DNA of 64,000 bases from Streptomyces sp. CB01373 (GCF_002803075.1 NZ_NNBK01000012.1:248001-312000), one strand, 5' to 3'; positions 19,269 to 28,106 are shown, counted from the first letter of the stretch. Numbers and translations are program-made. The notes: generated from the sequence alone by a model not told the origin.

Positions 19269-19454
19269 AAGCCTTTAAAAGCCAGGGGCTACTCGGTGTG
19301 GTGATGACGTACAGCTCGGCGACGAACATGTTGCCCTGCCGATGGTCGTCAGGGCGTTGGCGATGTCAGCAGGGCAGGCCGGCCCCCGCGGTAGGGGGCA
19401 GGCCCCGTCGGCGGTCAGCCGAGCCGTCGCAGTTCCCCTCTCATCCAGTCCCGT

Positions 19455-20666
19455 TCACGGGGTTGTGCCATTCGCCTTCGTGGGCGCCGGTGAACCGTCC
19501 GCGTACGGAGTGAAGTGTGCCGGTGTGTGGGCGATGGGCGGCAGGTCGGGGCGCCAGGACGTGAGGATCTGGGCGCTGCACACGAACAGGCCCTGGGGCA
19601 GCTGGTCCAGGGGCCACCAGCGCCAGTCGCCCACGCTCTCGTTCGGCTGGTCGGCAGGCTCGCCCTGCCAGGCGGAGACGACGGCGCCGACGGTGACGCG
19701 TACGACGTCATCTACGTGGTCGAGGAGTGTGCCCAGCAGAGTCACGTCCTCGGGGCGCGTGACGAGTCCGGTCTCCTCGGCGAGTTCGCGTACGACGGTG
19801 TCGTGGAGGGACTCGCCGGGCTCGACGGTGCCCCCGGGCAGCTCCCAGGTGCCGTGCCGGTGCCGTCCCAGCAGCAGGCCCCGTTCGCCGAACACGATGG
19901 CCCCGACGCCGATCGCGGCGTGCGGTACGGGCGGCCGGGCGGTCCGTGGGCGACTGGTCACAGGATGTCGGCTGGGCGTGCGGTGGCGTCGGGCCCGGAC
20001 GAGTTGGAGGATCCCGGGGTTACCGGGGTCCGGGGCGGTGAGGAGTTCGACCCCTTCCACCCGGAAACCGTGCTCGGTCAGGAGGTCTTCCCAGAGCCGC
20101 GGAGTGAGTACCCACATCTGTGTGGGGATGGGCTCCTCGTCGCGCAGCCGGATCAATTCCCGGCGTGGCGCCACCTCTTCGGACGGCCCCTGTGCGTCGG
20201 CGTCGGTGTGGAGGGCGGAGAAGACGAGGGGCGCGCCGTCGACCAGCCCGTCCCGCAGGGCCGGTAGCAGGTGGCGCGGGTCGACGCAGGCGAAGGTGCG
20301 GATGCCGTAGGCGGCCTCATACGGCTCTGCCTGACGCAGATGCTCGGCGACGTCACCGCACAGGAAGCGTACTCCGGGCTCGCTGCCGTGAGTGTTCAGC
20401 GCACGCTGGTGCTGGGTGGGGGACAGGTCGACGCCGTCCACGAGGGCGCCGTACTCGCGGGCCAGGTGGACGGCGTGGTGACCGGGACCGGACCCGACGT
20501 CCAGGATCCGCTTGCCGCGGATGTCTCCGAGGACCTCGGCCCCGGGACCCACGCCGGGCCAGAATCCCCAGTCGATACGGTCAGGTACGGGCGGCAAGTA
20601 GCCGTAGTCCAGCTGGCGTTGACCGTAGATCGTCCAGCTCTGCTCGTGTGCGGGGTGTGCCGTCAC
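19455..20666 (-). CDS. bifunctional SAM-dependent methyltransferase / NUDIX hydrolase
   Basis: 403-aa fusion. Residues about 15-230 are a class I methyltransferase with the SAM motif ILDVGSGPGHHAVHLA. Residues about 255-390 are a NUDIX domain with an intact box running from GGTVEPGES to RELAEETGL. The fusion joins a methyl transfer with cleavage of a nucleoside-diphosphate-linked compound; the shared substrate is unknown. The GTG at 20666 has GGAG 8 bases upstream. It lies 31 bp after a TetR gene on the same strand and may be co-transcribed with it. Confidence 0.88.
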   Translation of the reverse strand: MTAHPAHEQSWTIYGQRQLDYGYLPPVPDRIDWGFWPGVGPGAEVLGDIRGKRILDVGSGPGHHAVHLAREYGALVDGVDLSPTQHQRALNTHGSEPGVRFLCGDVAEHLRQAEPYEAAYGIRTFACVDPRHLLPALRDGLVDGAPLVFSALHTDADAQGPSEEVAPRRELIRLRDEEPIPTQMWVLTPRLWEDLLTEHGFRVEGVELLTAPDPGNPGILQLVRARRHRTPSRHPVTSRPRTARPPVPHAAIGVGAIVFGERGLLLGRHRHGTWELPGGTVEPGESLHDTVVRELAEETGLVTRPEDVTLLGTLLDHVDDVVRVTVGAVVSAWQGEPADQPNESVGDWRWWPLDQLPQGLFVCSAQILTSWRPDLPPIAHTPAHFTPYADGSPAPTKANGTTP

Positions 20667-20697
20667 AGAAGGGCTCCAAGTCGGTTCCTGACACTGT

Positions 20698-21315
20698 TCA
20701 GAGAACGAGTTCGGTGCGGCGGAGGTCGCGGAACACCGTGGGTGTCGCCCAGCCGCGCAGGGTGGCATGCATCGCCGATCGGAACGCGGCCTCCGCCGTG
20801 GGGGCGTCGAGGGCGCCGGCGAGTTCGAGCGTCACAACCCCGTGCAGGGTGACCCACAAGGAGAGCGCGATGGACGTCGCGTCACCGGCGAGGAGAGAGC
20901 CTGCCACGGCGCGGTCGATCGCCGCGAGGAGCGGCCGGATGGGGTCATGGGTGCCGACCGCGCCCGACGGATCGAAGGATTGCGCCCCTCCGAACAGCAC
21001 CGTGTACAGGTGGCTGTGTTCGTGTCCCCATCGCCGGTACGTGCCGGTCAGGGTGTAGATGTCGGCCAGGGGATCCTCGGAGGCCGGCGCTCCCGACAGG
21101 TCCTGGAACAGGCCGGCGACAGCTCTGTCGCGCACCGCTTCGATCAGTCCGTCCTTGCCACCGAAGAGGGAGTACACGGCTGTCGTCGACGTGCCGGCGG
21201 CAGCCGCCACGGCGCGGACTGTGACCGATTCGCGCGGGCCCGTGGCGAGTATCTCGGTCGCGCATGCCACGAGCCGCTCTTTGACCGCCTCGTCGTTCGT
21301 CCTCGGCCTACCCAT
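20698..21315 (-). CDS. TetR family regulator (WHG-type C-terminal domain)
   Basis: 205 aa. The N-terminal HTH is ESVTVRAVAAAAGTSTTAVYSLFGGKDGL, followed by a helical ligand domain with an HEHSHLYTVLFG segment typical of TetR proteins with the WHG domain. It is divergent from the alpha/beta hydrolase at 21388, with repeated GTTTTGAAAC-like sites between them, so it probably represses itself and the hydrolase. Confidence 0.88.
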   Translation of the reverse strand: MGRPRTNDEAVKERLVACATEILATGPRESVTVRAVAAAAGTSTTAVYSLFGGKDGLIEAVRDRAVAGLFQDLSGAPASEDPLADIYTLTGTYRRWGHEHSHLYTVLFGGAQSFDPSGAVGTHDPIRPLLAAIDRAVAGSLLAGDATSIALSLWVTLHGVVTLELAGALDAPTAEAAFRSAMHATLRGWATPTVFRDLRRTELVL

Positions 21316-21344
21316 GCCAGAAGCGTACCCCGCCCTGATAACGT

Positions 21345-21372
21345 TGTTTTGAAACAGCGTTCTGAAACTTTG
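21345..21372. promoter_or_regulatory. candidate TetR operator between divergent genes
   Basis: Two near-identical sites, GTTTTGAAAC and GTTCTGAAAC, lie a few bases apart in the 72-bp gap between the TetR gene and the hydrolase. The TTGAAACAgcGTTCTGAA core is partly palindromic. Binding by the adjacent TetR is inferred. Confidence 0.5.
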
Positions 21373-21387
21373 ACCTGGGAGTCCATC

Positions 21388-22722
21388 GTGTCCCCGTTCG
21401 CCATACGCCTTGCGCGCTTCGCCGCACGCTTACTGCTGGCCCTGACTGCCGTCGCCACGCTGACTGTTGTCTTTCTCGCATTGATCGTCCTCACGGACGG
21501 GGCCCGCTCAGGGAGCGTCGCGTGGCTGACGACCCTGGGCGTCGCTTGCGTCGCCGCGCTGTGGCTGGGCCGCCGCCGGACCGGGGCGGCTCGACTCGTG
21601 CCGTTCCTGTCAGTGGTCGTCGCGGCGGCACTGACGGCGTCGGTCTGCGTTCCGACCGTGCCCACGACCCGGCGGTATCCGCTCGCCCTGCCCTTCGTGG
21701 CCACACAGCACTGGAGCCTGAACACCGGAAGCAGGGTCGCGGTCTACCACTACCCGCCCGCAGGCCGGGGCAGCCGACCCTCCGTCCCGCTCGTGTACCT
21801 CCATGGCGGACCAGTCCGCGGAATATCGCTACTCGATCACTGGTTCCTGCAACTCCTGGCACGCCAGGGCCACGACGTCTACGCCTACGAACAGGCCGGC
21901 GGCGGACGCAGCGACCTGCTCCCCATGGACCAGTACACGATCTCCAGATCGGTCCGAGATCTCGACGCTTTCATCCAGCGTCTGGGCAAGGGCAAGGTCG
22001 ACGTCCTCGGCTTCTCGGCAGGCGCGGTCGTGCTCACGCGAGCCCTGGCGGACCCCTCCGTCACCACAGGGCTGCACCGGGCGATCATCGCCGAGCCCGG
22101 CCCGATGGACGGCCCCACATCGGGGATCACCGGGCACAAGGGACGTCTGTCCGCGCGCGGCCTCACACCGAGCACGACGGGACCACGGTCAACGCACATC
22201 CCCCGGTACGCCGTGGCGTTCGGCCTCATGCGGCTCGGCCTCCTCTCCACCGACAACGGGTTGATCGGACAGGCTGAGGGCGACAACGCGTTCACCGCCG
22301 CTGACCTCGGCAGCGACACGGCTTCCGCCTACTGCGCGCGCGACGCGGACCGCATCCCGCCCGAGGACACGCCCCAGAACTTCTCCTTCAGCCCCGCCGC
22401 CAGCCTCCGCCTCCAGCAGACGGTGAAGGACTCTCCCTCCGTCGCACCGCGATTGAGGCGCTCGGAGACCCCCGCCATGCTCATGATCGCCGAGTGTTCC
22501 TCGCAGCTTCGCCAGTGGGCGACCACCATCCTCGCCAATGACCCCGCCATCCAGCGCACGCAGTACATGCCCGGAGTCGGGCACCACATGTGGAACGGAC
22601 TGGGCGACAACAACGACCGGGCCGCAGCCGTCATCACCGCGTTCCTCCGAGGCGAGCCGGCGCCCCTGCCCAACCACCCCACCCGCGAGGAGATTCCCGC
22701 CTTCCTGCGCGACCGCCAGTGA
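21388..22722 (+). CDS. membrane-anchored alpha/beta hydrolase
   Basis: 444 aa. About four hydrophobic segments occupy the first 100 residues, then an alpha/beta hydrolase domain with oxyanion HGGPVRG, nucleophile Ser in LGFSAGAVVL, and a C-terminal His in GVGHHMW. The catalytic domain is probably outside the cell. Substrate is unknown; proline-iminopeptidase-like enzymes share the HGGP start. The GTG at 21388 follows GGGAG. Codon 15 is TTA (21430-21432), which in Streptomyces implies dependence on the bldA tRNA. The divergent TetR is the likely regulator. Confidence 0.8.
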   Translation: MSPFAIRLARFAARLLLALTAVATLTVVFLALIVLTDGARSGSVAWLTTLGVACVAALWLGRRRTGAARLVPFLSVVVAAALTASVCVPTVPTTRRYPLALPFVATQHWSLNTGSRVAVYHYPPAGRGSRPSVPLVYLHGGPVRGISLLDHWFLQLLARQGHDVYAYEQAGGGRSDLLPMDQYTISRSVRDLDAFIQRLGKGKVDVLGFSAGAVVLTRALADPSVTTGLHRAIIAEPGPMDGPTSGITGHKGRLSARGLTPSTTGPRSTHIPRYAVAFGLMRLGLLSTDNGLIGQAEGDNAFTAADLGSDTASAYCARDADRIPPEDTPQNFSFSPAASLRLQQTVKDSPSVAPRLRRSETPAMLMIAECSSQLRQWATTILANDPAIQRTQYMPGVGHHMWNGLGDNNDRAAAVITAFLRGEPAPLPNHPTREEIPAFLRDRQ

Positions 22723-22883
22723 CGGCTTCGCGATGCGCGGCGTGGTCGCGCGTGTGCTGTGACGCCGCCCGTACACCACGTCGTGTACGGGTTCCAGGCG
22801 GGCCCGGTGCATACACTCCTCGGCGTCGAGCCGTTGTACTCGTTGCAAGAGGTGACGGCGGTGTGACAAGGGGGTGTTCAGCC

Positions 22884-23708
22884 ATGGCGAGTGGTGGCAG
22901 TACGCTTGATTCGTCCGGCAGCATGAAGGCGTTCGGGGCGGCCCTGAAGGTCTTCCGTGAACGGGCCCTGCTGACGCAGGAACAATTGGCCGAGAGGCTC
23001 AACTACTCGCATGCTTCGGTCGCTTCGGTGGAGCAGGGGCGGCGGATGCCCTCCGCGACGTTCGTCGAGCGGGCGGAGGACGCGCTGGAGTCGTTCGGTG
23101 TGCTGCGGGCCGTGGCCCGGCACGTGGGACGGCAGCGCGGGCTGGCGGTCTGGTTCCGGGAGTGGGCGCAGCTGGAGGAGGCGGCGGTCAGCCTGTGCAC
23201 GTACGAGTGCCGGGTCGTGCCGGGACTGCTCCAGACCGAGGCCTACACGCGCGCGGTGATGCTCAACGTGCCGCCTCCGCCGACGGAGGAGCAGTTGGAG
23301 GAGCGGATCGCCGCCCGGCTGGCGCGGCAGGAACTGCTGACGCGCAGGCCGCCGGTCGCGTTCAGTTTCATCGTCGAGGAGTCGGTGCTGCTGCGGCACA
23401 CCGGAGGTGAGGAGGTTACCCGGGAACTGCTCGACCACCTCCTCCTCCGCACGAAACCGTGGAACGTGGAGCTGCAGATCATGCCGCAGCGGCAACCCCA
23501 TCATGCGGGCACGGACGGGCCGATGCGGCTTCTTGAGACCCCGGAGCGCCAGTGGTTGGGGTACTCGGAGGGGCAGAAGACCGGGCAACTGGTTTCTGAC
23601 CGGGAAGCGGTGAGCGTGATGCAGATGCGCTATGCCAAGATGCGCTCGCAGGCTCTGTCCCCCGCGGACTCGGCCGAGTTGTTGCAGCGGATGCGAGGAG
23701 CGCTATGA
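22884..23708 (+). CDS. HTH-XRE regulator with DUF5753 domain
   Basis: 274 aa. The Cro/CI-type HTH is at about residues 18-70 (LTQEQLAERLNYSHASVASVEQG). The DUF5753 domain follows from about 90 (CRVVPGLLQTEAYTRAVM, WNVELQIMPQ). This very common Streptomyces regulator type pairs with DUF397 proteins. The downstream DUF397 gene overlaps its stop by 4 bp. ATG 22884 was taken (AAGGGGG upstream); a GTG at 22863 is an alternative. Confidence 0.9.
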   Translation: MASGGSTLDSSGSMKAFGAALKVFRERALLTQEQLAERLNYSHASVASVEQGRRMPSATFVERAEDALESFGVLRAVARHVGRQRGLAVWFREWAQLEEAAVSLCTYECRVVPGLLQTEAYTRAVMLNVPPPPTEEQLEERIAARLARQELLTRRPPVAFSFIVEESVLLRHTGGEEVTRELLDHLLLRTKPWNVELQIMPQRQPHHAGTDGPMRLLETPERQWLGYSEGQKTGQLVSDREAVSVMQMRYAKMRSQALSPADSAELLQRMRGAL

Positions 23709-24673
23709 GCACCGACAGTCAGCTGGAATGGTTCAAGAGCAGCTACAGCGGGTCCGAGGGTGACGACTGCGTGGAAGTCGCGCTCGTTCCCGGAGCTGTG
23801 CGTGTACGCGACTCCAAGCAGAGTGACGGTCTGCGGTTCGAGGTCGCCTCCCCGGCGTGGGCGGAGTTCCTCGGGTTCGTGGGGTAGTCCGGGAGCCGTG
23901 ACTCGATAGCCGCCGAGGAGGGTCCGTACGCTCCGCAGCGCCTCCGGGCCGGCGGTGCTGTGCCAGCGGGTGGGGTCGGCGGGGCGGCGGCCCCACAGGA
24001 GGAGGAGGCGGGTGGCCGCGTCGCTCTCGATCGTGGCCGGGCCCTCCGGGGCGGCGAACCGGATCGTGCCGCCGTCGGCGTCCGCGGCCACCACGATGTC
24101 GTCGGTGCCCGGGGTGCGCAGGCGGCCCTCGACCCGCCCCTCGGGGCCCAGGTCCAGACCGGCGCGGCCCCGGACCAGCAGGGGCCGGCCCACCGACACC
24201 ACGCTGTGCTCCGTCATCCACGACTCGTTGAGGGACCGCACGGCCGTCCGGTCGTCGCCGGTCAGGTCCCAGCGGTGGAGGATCAGTTCCTCCCGCATGT
24301 GTTCCGCGAAGAAGGGGACCTTCACGGAACGGCCGGTCCACATCACTTCCGTGTCCGGGGACAGGTCCTGCGCCGCGGCCGCCGCGATTTCGGTGAGCTG
24401 TTCACAGTTGGTCATGAACGCCGCCCAGAGCTCGGTGTCCGACATCCGCCGGTACGGAGCCTCGCGCGCGAAGCTCCTGGTCTCCACCGGTGCGCCCGCG
24501 AGGAACGCTCGCAGCACCCGGGCCAGTTCCTCGGCGTTCCCCGTCTGGTGGACCAGGATGTCGCGCACGGTCCACGCCTCGCACCACGTGCCGTCGTCGG
24601 GCCTTCGGCCCTGTACGGCGTGGACGAAGGGAGCCAGCTCGGGCAGCGTGTCGTCGACCTTGGACGGGATCAC
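23630..24673 (-). CDS. maleylpyruvate isomerase-like (DinB-fold, TIGR03083-type) protein with extended tail
   Basis: About 347 aa. The N-terminal part has the family pattern WTVRDILVHQTGNAEELARVL and a distal HxxREELILHRWDL metal-site motif. The C-terminal half is the usual sterol-carrier-like domain, up to TRLLLLWGRRP and RTLLGGYRVTAP. Family members normally end there; this frame runs about 86 residues further, antisense to the DUF397 gene and the end of its regulator, and that tail is low-complexity. Possible activities are mycothiol-dependent isomerisation or another thiol transfer. The GTG at 24673 is preferred; another GTG is at 24712. Confidence 0.7.
   Translation of the reverse strand: MIPSKVDDTLPELAPFVHAVQGRRPDDGTWCEAWTVRDILVHQTGNAEELARVLRAFLAGAPVETRSFAREAPYRRMSDTELWAAFMTNCEQLTEIAAAAAQDLSPDTEVMWTGRSVKVPFFAEHMREELILHRWDLTGDDRTAVRSLNESWMTEHSVVSVGRPLLVRGRAGLDLGPEGRVEGRLRTPGTDDIVVAADADGGTIRFAAPEGPATIESDAATRLLLLWGRRPADPTRWHSTAGPEALRSVRTLLGGYRVTAPGLPHEPEELRPRRGGDLEPQTVTLLGVAYTHSSGNERDFHAVVTLGPAVAALEPFQLTVGAHSAPRIRCNNSAESAGDRACERILA
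23705..23887 (+). CDS. DUF397 domain protein
   Basis: 60 aa with the core LEWFKSSYSGSEGDDCVEVAL and VRVRDSKQSDG. It overlaps the HTH/DUF5753 gene by ATGA, the standard translationally coupled arrangement. It probably modulates that regulator. Confidence 0.92.
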   Translation: MSTDSQLEWFKSSYSGSEGDDCVEVALVPGAVRVRDSKQSDGLRFEVASPAWAEFLGFVG

Positions 24674-24837
24674 GTGCCATCGGTATCCCGGTCGGGTCGC
24701 AGACCAAACCACTGGGCGTCCGATCGGGGCATCGTGCCTCGGGGCGGGGCGCCGAGCGGGTGCGGTCGCCCCCTCCGTGGGTACCCATTCGCGTGCGGCG
24801 GCCTGACGGCCGTACGACGAAGAGCCGGGGCGAGCGC

Positions 24838-25620
24838 ATGCCCGAACTGCCGGATGTCGAGGGATTCCGCGAGGTGCTGATGACCTGCGGCCGGCAGCGG
24901 TGTGTCACGGACGTCGAGGTGCGGGACACCGGGGTGCTGCGGGGCGTCAGCGCGCAGCGGCTGCGAAGGGAGCTGACAGGCCGGCGTCTGGGGGAGGCGT
25001 GGCGGCACGGGAAGTGGTTGTTCGTGCCGGTCGGCGACAGCGGTCCCGTACTGGTCTGGCACTTCGGCATGACGGGGTCGCTGCGGTGCTGTGCCCCGGA
25101 CGAGCCCCTCGCGCCGCACGACCGCGTCGTGCTGACTCTCGACGGCGCCCGGCACCTGCGCTACCGCGATCAACGCAAGCTCCAGGGCGTGCAGTTGGCC
25201 GACGACGCGCGGCTCGCGCGGATCGTGGACGGTCTGGGTCTCGACGCCCTGACCGTGGGCCGAGCGGAGTTCCGGGACCTGCTGTCGGGACGGCGGCGTG
25301 CCGTCAAGAGCGCGTTGATGGACCAGTCCGTGATCGCGGGTCTCGGGAACCTCCTGTGCGACGAGATCCTCTGGCGGGCCCGGGTGGCGCCGCGGACCCA
25401 GGTGCGCGACCTGAGCGAGACCGCGCTTCGGCGTGTGCATGCGTGGATGGGCCGGGTCCTGGAGTCGTCCGTCCGTGCCGGGTGCGTGCCGGCGAGGCGC
25501 TCCTGGCTCACCGGGCACCGGGACGACCGCGAGCCGATGTGCCCTCGCTGCGGGTGGCCCCTGTGCTCGAACCGTGTCGGCGGACGCCGCACGGTCTGGT
25601 GCCCGCAGTGCCAGAGATGA
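24838..25620 (+). CDS. Fpg/Nei family DNA glycosylase
   Basis: 260 aa starting MPELPDVEGF, giving the catalytic Pro2 and Glu3 after Met removal. A helix-two-turn-helix follows (DQSVIAGLGNLLCDEILWRA), and the C-terminal zinc finger has CPRCG...CSNR...CPQCQR. It excises oxidised bases and nicks DNA by beta/delta elimination. The core is slightly shorter than classical Fpg (about 270-290 aa). ATG 24838 is fixed by the need for Pro2. Confidence 0.92.
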   Translation: MPELPDVEGFREVLMTCGRQRCVTDVEVRDTGVLRGVSAQRLRRELTGRRLGEAWRHGKWLFVPVGDSGPVLVWHFGMTGSLRCCAPDEPLAPHDRVVLTLDGARHLRYRDQRKLQGVQLADDARLARIVDGLGLDALTVGRAEFRDLLSGRRRAVKSALMDQSVIAGLGNLLCDEILWRARVAPRTQVRDLSETALRRVHAWMGRVLESSVRAGCVPARRSWLTGHRDDREPMCPRCGWPLCSNRVGGRRTVWCPQCQR

Positions 25621-25674
25621 GCGGAACGGGCCGTTGCGGAGGGCGGAACCGATCATGGGATGATGACCGGCGAC

Positions 25675-25825
25675 AAAAAGGCGACGGCGGTCCGAGGAAG
25701 CCGGTGTGAATCCGGCGCGGTCCCGCCACTGTGACCGGTGAGCGAGTTCCGGAACGCCACTGCCTCGTACGGGGTGGGAAGGCGGAACGAGCGAAGACCC
25801 GGGAGCCAGGAGACTCACGCGGTCG
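25675..25825 (+). promoter_or_regulatory. cobalamin riboswitch
   Basis: All main landmarks are present in order: GAGGAAGCCGGTGTGAATCC at 25694-25713, the B12-box-like CCCGCCACTGTGA at 25722-25734, a GCCACTG repeat, GGGAAGGCGG, and the closing GAAGACCCGGGAGCCAGGA. It precedes the ferredoxin gene at 25877 by about 50 bases. With B12 bound it should lower expression. Its target gene is now broken by a TnpB element. Confidence 0.93.
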
Positions 25826-25876
25826 CCTCCTCGATCGACACCGGGGCGGATCTCCCCGGGAGGGGAGTGGGGCGGC

Positions 25877-26206
25877 GTGCCCGAAATGCCGACGGACGAG
25901 GCGCCGGACGGTGCCGTGGCGGGGAGCGGTCCGGTGCCGTGCCGGGTCGTCGTGTGCCGGGACTGCTGCTGCGGCAGCCCCAAGGTGACCGGGGTCGATC
26001 ACGCGGCGCAGACCGCGCGGTTGCGCGCGGAGGTGCCGATGCGCGTCTCCGACTGCCTCGACGTGTGCGAGCAGGCGAACGTCATCGTGGTCCAGCCCTC
26101 CGCCGCGGGCCGGGCGGCCGGCGCGCGGCCGGTCTGGCTCGGACTCGTCAACGACACGGACGCGACCGAGGACATCGTCGCCTGGGTGCGCGCCGGGGGC
26201 CCGGGG
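25877..26206 (+). pseudogene. (2Fe-2S) ferredoxin-like gene, 5' part (split by insertion)
   Basis: A GTG start with AGGGGAG upstream encodes 110 residues of a thioredoxin-fold ferredoxin: CRVVVCRDCCCGSPK and DCLDVCEQANVIVVQPS hold the cluster cysteines. The frame reads AWVRAGGPG and then enters unrelated DNA at about 26207. The matching C-terminal tail is found 1.84 kb away at 28050-28106. The cysteine core is complete, so a product with a wrong tail could be made. The gene is under the cobalamin riboswitch, fitting a role near corrinoid metabolism. Confidence 0.8.
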
Positions 26207-28049
26207 GTTGCGAGCTGCTGTCGTTCGACAGTGGTTGGGCACGTTCTGGTGTGTGTAAGTGAGCGTCGCAGTTGCGGTGCGCGGTGTGGGACGGCAGTGC
26301 GTGGCAGGGCGAGCAGGAGTTCTGGTTTCGAGTGCGTGACCTTCGGCCGGGGGTGGTCGTTGGGTGCGGTGGGGGCTTCTTCGATATCGGGCGGGGGTGT
26401 GGTGTGGGCGGGTTGCGCGAGGTGGCAGCGCCGTTCGTGGTGCCCGGTCCGTCCGGGGTGGCGATACGCTCCAGTCTCAAGGGCCTGACCGAGCAGGACG
26501 AGACGGTGCTGCGCCAGGCCGGAAGTCTGCTCGGCTCGCTGGCCTCCCGCGATCTGAAGGTGCGCTGCGCGGCGGGGCTGGGCCATGACAGTGAGCTGTG
26601 GGCGTGGCGCAAGCGGGCGTTGACCGGGCAGTCGTCGTCGCGGTGGGCGGGCAGTATCACCAAGGCCACGCATGATCAGTGGGCGCTGGCCCGGCGCGGG
26701 CAGCTCGCCCACATGCAGAGTCTGCGGGCGGGCGTCGAGACGATCACGTACCGGCTCTCCCAGCCCATCGGCGCGAACGGCTGCAAGGGGGCGCCGGGTG
26801 GCTACGGCTCCCGGAAGGAGTGGTTCGCCAAGTCCCGGCGCCTGCACGTACTTGAGGACCGGCTGGACGGTGAGCGGGCTGACTGGGAGGCCGGGCGGGT
26901 GCGGGTGGTACGCGGCGGCAAGAAGTTGCTCAACAGCCGGCATCATCTGGAGGCCGCCGGGCTGACCGAGGCGCAGTGGCGGTCGCGGTGGCAGGCCCAG
27001 CGGTGGTTCCTGCAGGCCGATGGCGAGTCCGGGAAACCGTGTGGGAACGAGACGATCCGCATCACGCCGGAGGGTGAGGTGAGTATCCGGCTTCCGGCGG
27101 CGCTGGCCGGGCTGGCGAACGCGCCCCACGGCCGGTACGTACTCGCTTGCCGCGTCCGCTTCCATCACCGGGGCGAGCAGTGGGCCGACCGCGTCACAGC
27201 AGGCCGCGCTGTGGCCTACCGCATCCACTACGACCCGGACCGGAACCGCTGGTACGTAACCGCCTCCTGGCAGAACCCACCCGTGCAGACCGTGCCGTTG
27301 GAAACTGCCCGTGCGGGCGGGCTGGTGGGGCTGGACATGAACGCCGACCACCTGGCCGCCTGGCGCCTGGACGCACACGGCAACCCCGTCGGCGCGCCCC
27401 GCAGATTCGACTACACCCTCACCGGCACCGCACAGCACCGCGACGCACAACTGCGCCACGCCCTGATCCGGCTGCTGCACTGGACAGTGCGGCACGGCAT
27501 GGCCCTCGCGATCGAGGGCCTGGACTTCGCCGATGAGAAGACTAGGGAGAGGCACGGCCGCCGCAAGCGGTTCCGCAAGCTGATCTCCGGCCTGCCCACC
27601 GCCCGGCTCCGCGCACGGCTGGTGTCGATGGCCGCCGAGCTCGGCATCACCATTGTTGCCGTCGATCCGGCCTACACCAGCCGCTGGGGCGCCCAGCACT
27701 GGCAGAAACCCCTGACCACCAAGAACAGGAAGCCCACGCGGCACGACGCTGCCGCCGTGGCGATCGGAAGGCGCGCCCTGGGATGTGCGATCCGGCGTCG
27801 GACGGCACCGCCCCCACACGACCGGAGTGATCGTGTGGGGCATCGGACCGTCCAGGCCGCATCGGATGCCCCGGGGCGTGAGGGACCCCGCCCCCGCATT
27901 CCCGGACCACGGACACGATCCGTGCCGCCCGGACGCGGAGCGAAAGCGGGCGACCAGTGTGCCCACAACCGTTCGGGGCACACGGCTGAGCACGAGCCCT
28001 GACACCAGGACTCACTCCCGCTCAGTCCATAGGAACGGTGGCCCCCCTG
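26207..28049 (+). mobile_element. IS200/IS605-type element carrying only a TnpB-related gene
   Basis: The element lies between the two halves of the ferredoxin gene. A perfect 6-bp-arm hairpin (CTGTCG-TT-CGACAG, 26218-26231) is near the left end, and a GGACT...AGTCC hairpin (28008-28028) is near the right end, as expected for IS200/IS605 ends. There are no terminal inverted repeats or obvious target duplication, also typical. No TnpA gene is present, so movement would need a transposase in trans. Boundaries are set by the ferredoxin reading frame and may be off by about 10 bases. Confidence 0.75.
26272..28002 (+). CDS. TnpB-related RuvC-like nuclease lacking a zinc ribbon
   Basis: About 576 aa if started at TTG 26272; a GTG at 26284 is an alternative. 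The RuvC-like acidic residues are Asp355 in GLVGLDMN, Glu415 in LAIEGLDF and Asp492 in PTRHDAAAVA. In ordinary TnpB the segment after VDPAYTSR holds two CxxC zinc-ribbon pairs; here it is only WGAQHWQKPLTTKNRK, with no cysteines. The C-terminal tail of about 80 residues is basic and disordered. TnpB proteins are RNA-guided DNA nucleases; whether this clade cuts DNA is unknown. It is probably retained with the element rather than host-serving. Confidence 0.85.
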   Translation: MRCAVWDGSAWQGEQEFWFRVRDLRPGVVVGCGGGFFDIGRGCGVGGLREVAAPFVVPGPSGVAIRSSLKGLTEQDETVLRQAGSLLGSLASRDLKVRCAAGLGHDSELWAWRKRALTGQSSSRWAGSITKATHDQWALARRGQLAHMQSLRAGVETITYRLSQPIGANGCKGAPGGYGSRKEWFAKSRRLHVLEDRLDGERADWEAGRVRVVRGGKKLLNSRHHLEAAGLTEAQWRSRWQAQRWFLQADGESGKPCGNETIRITPEGEVSIRLPAALAGLANAPHGRYVLACRVRFHHRGEQWADRVTAGRAVAYRIHYDPDRNRWYVTASWQNPPVQTVPLETARAGGLVGLDMNADHLAAWRLDAHGNPVGAPRRFDYTLTGTAQHRDAQLRHALIRLLHWTVRHGMALAIEGLDFADEKTRERHGRRKRFRKLISGLPTARLRARLVSMAAELGITIVAVDPAYTSRWGAQHWQKPLTTKNRKPTRHDAAAVAIGRRALGCAIRRRTAPPPHDRSDRVGHRTVQAASDAPGREGPRPRIPGPRTRSVPPGRGAKAGDQCAHNRSGHTAEHEP

Positions 28050-28106
28050 CCGGAGATCCTCGGCCTCTACGCCATCAAGCCGCCACGGCGAACCACGGAC
28101 TCTTGA
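28050..28106 (+). pseudogene. (2Fe-2S) ferredoxin-like gene, 3' end
   Basis: The frame encodes PEILGLYAIKPPRRTTDS followed by TGA, the tail expected after RAGGPG in ferredoxins of this type. It lies right after the TnpB element, proving the insertion and giving its right boundary. Confidence 0.75.

Noticed and set aside
25999..28005. 668-codon minus-strand frame through the TnpB element
   Set aside because: The plus-strand frame has intact RuvC motifs; the minus frame has no recognisable domain.
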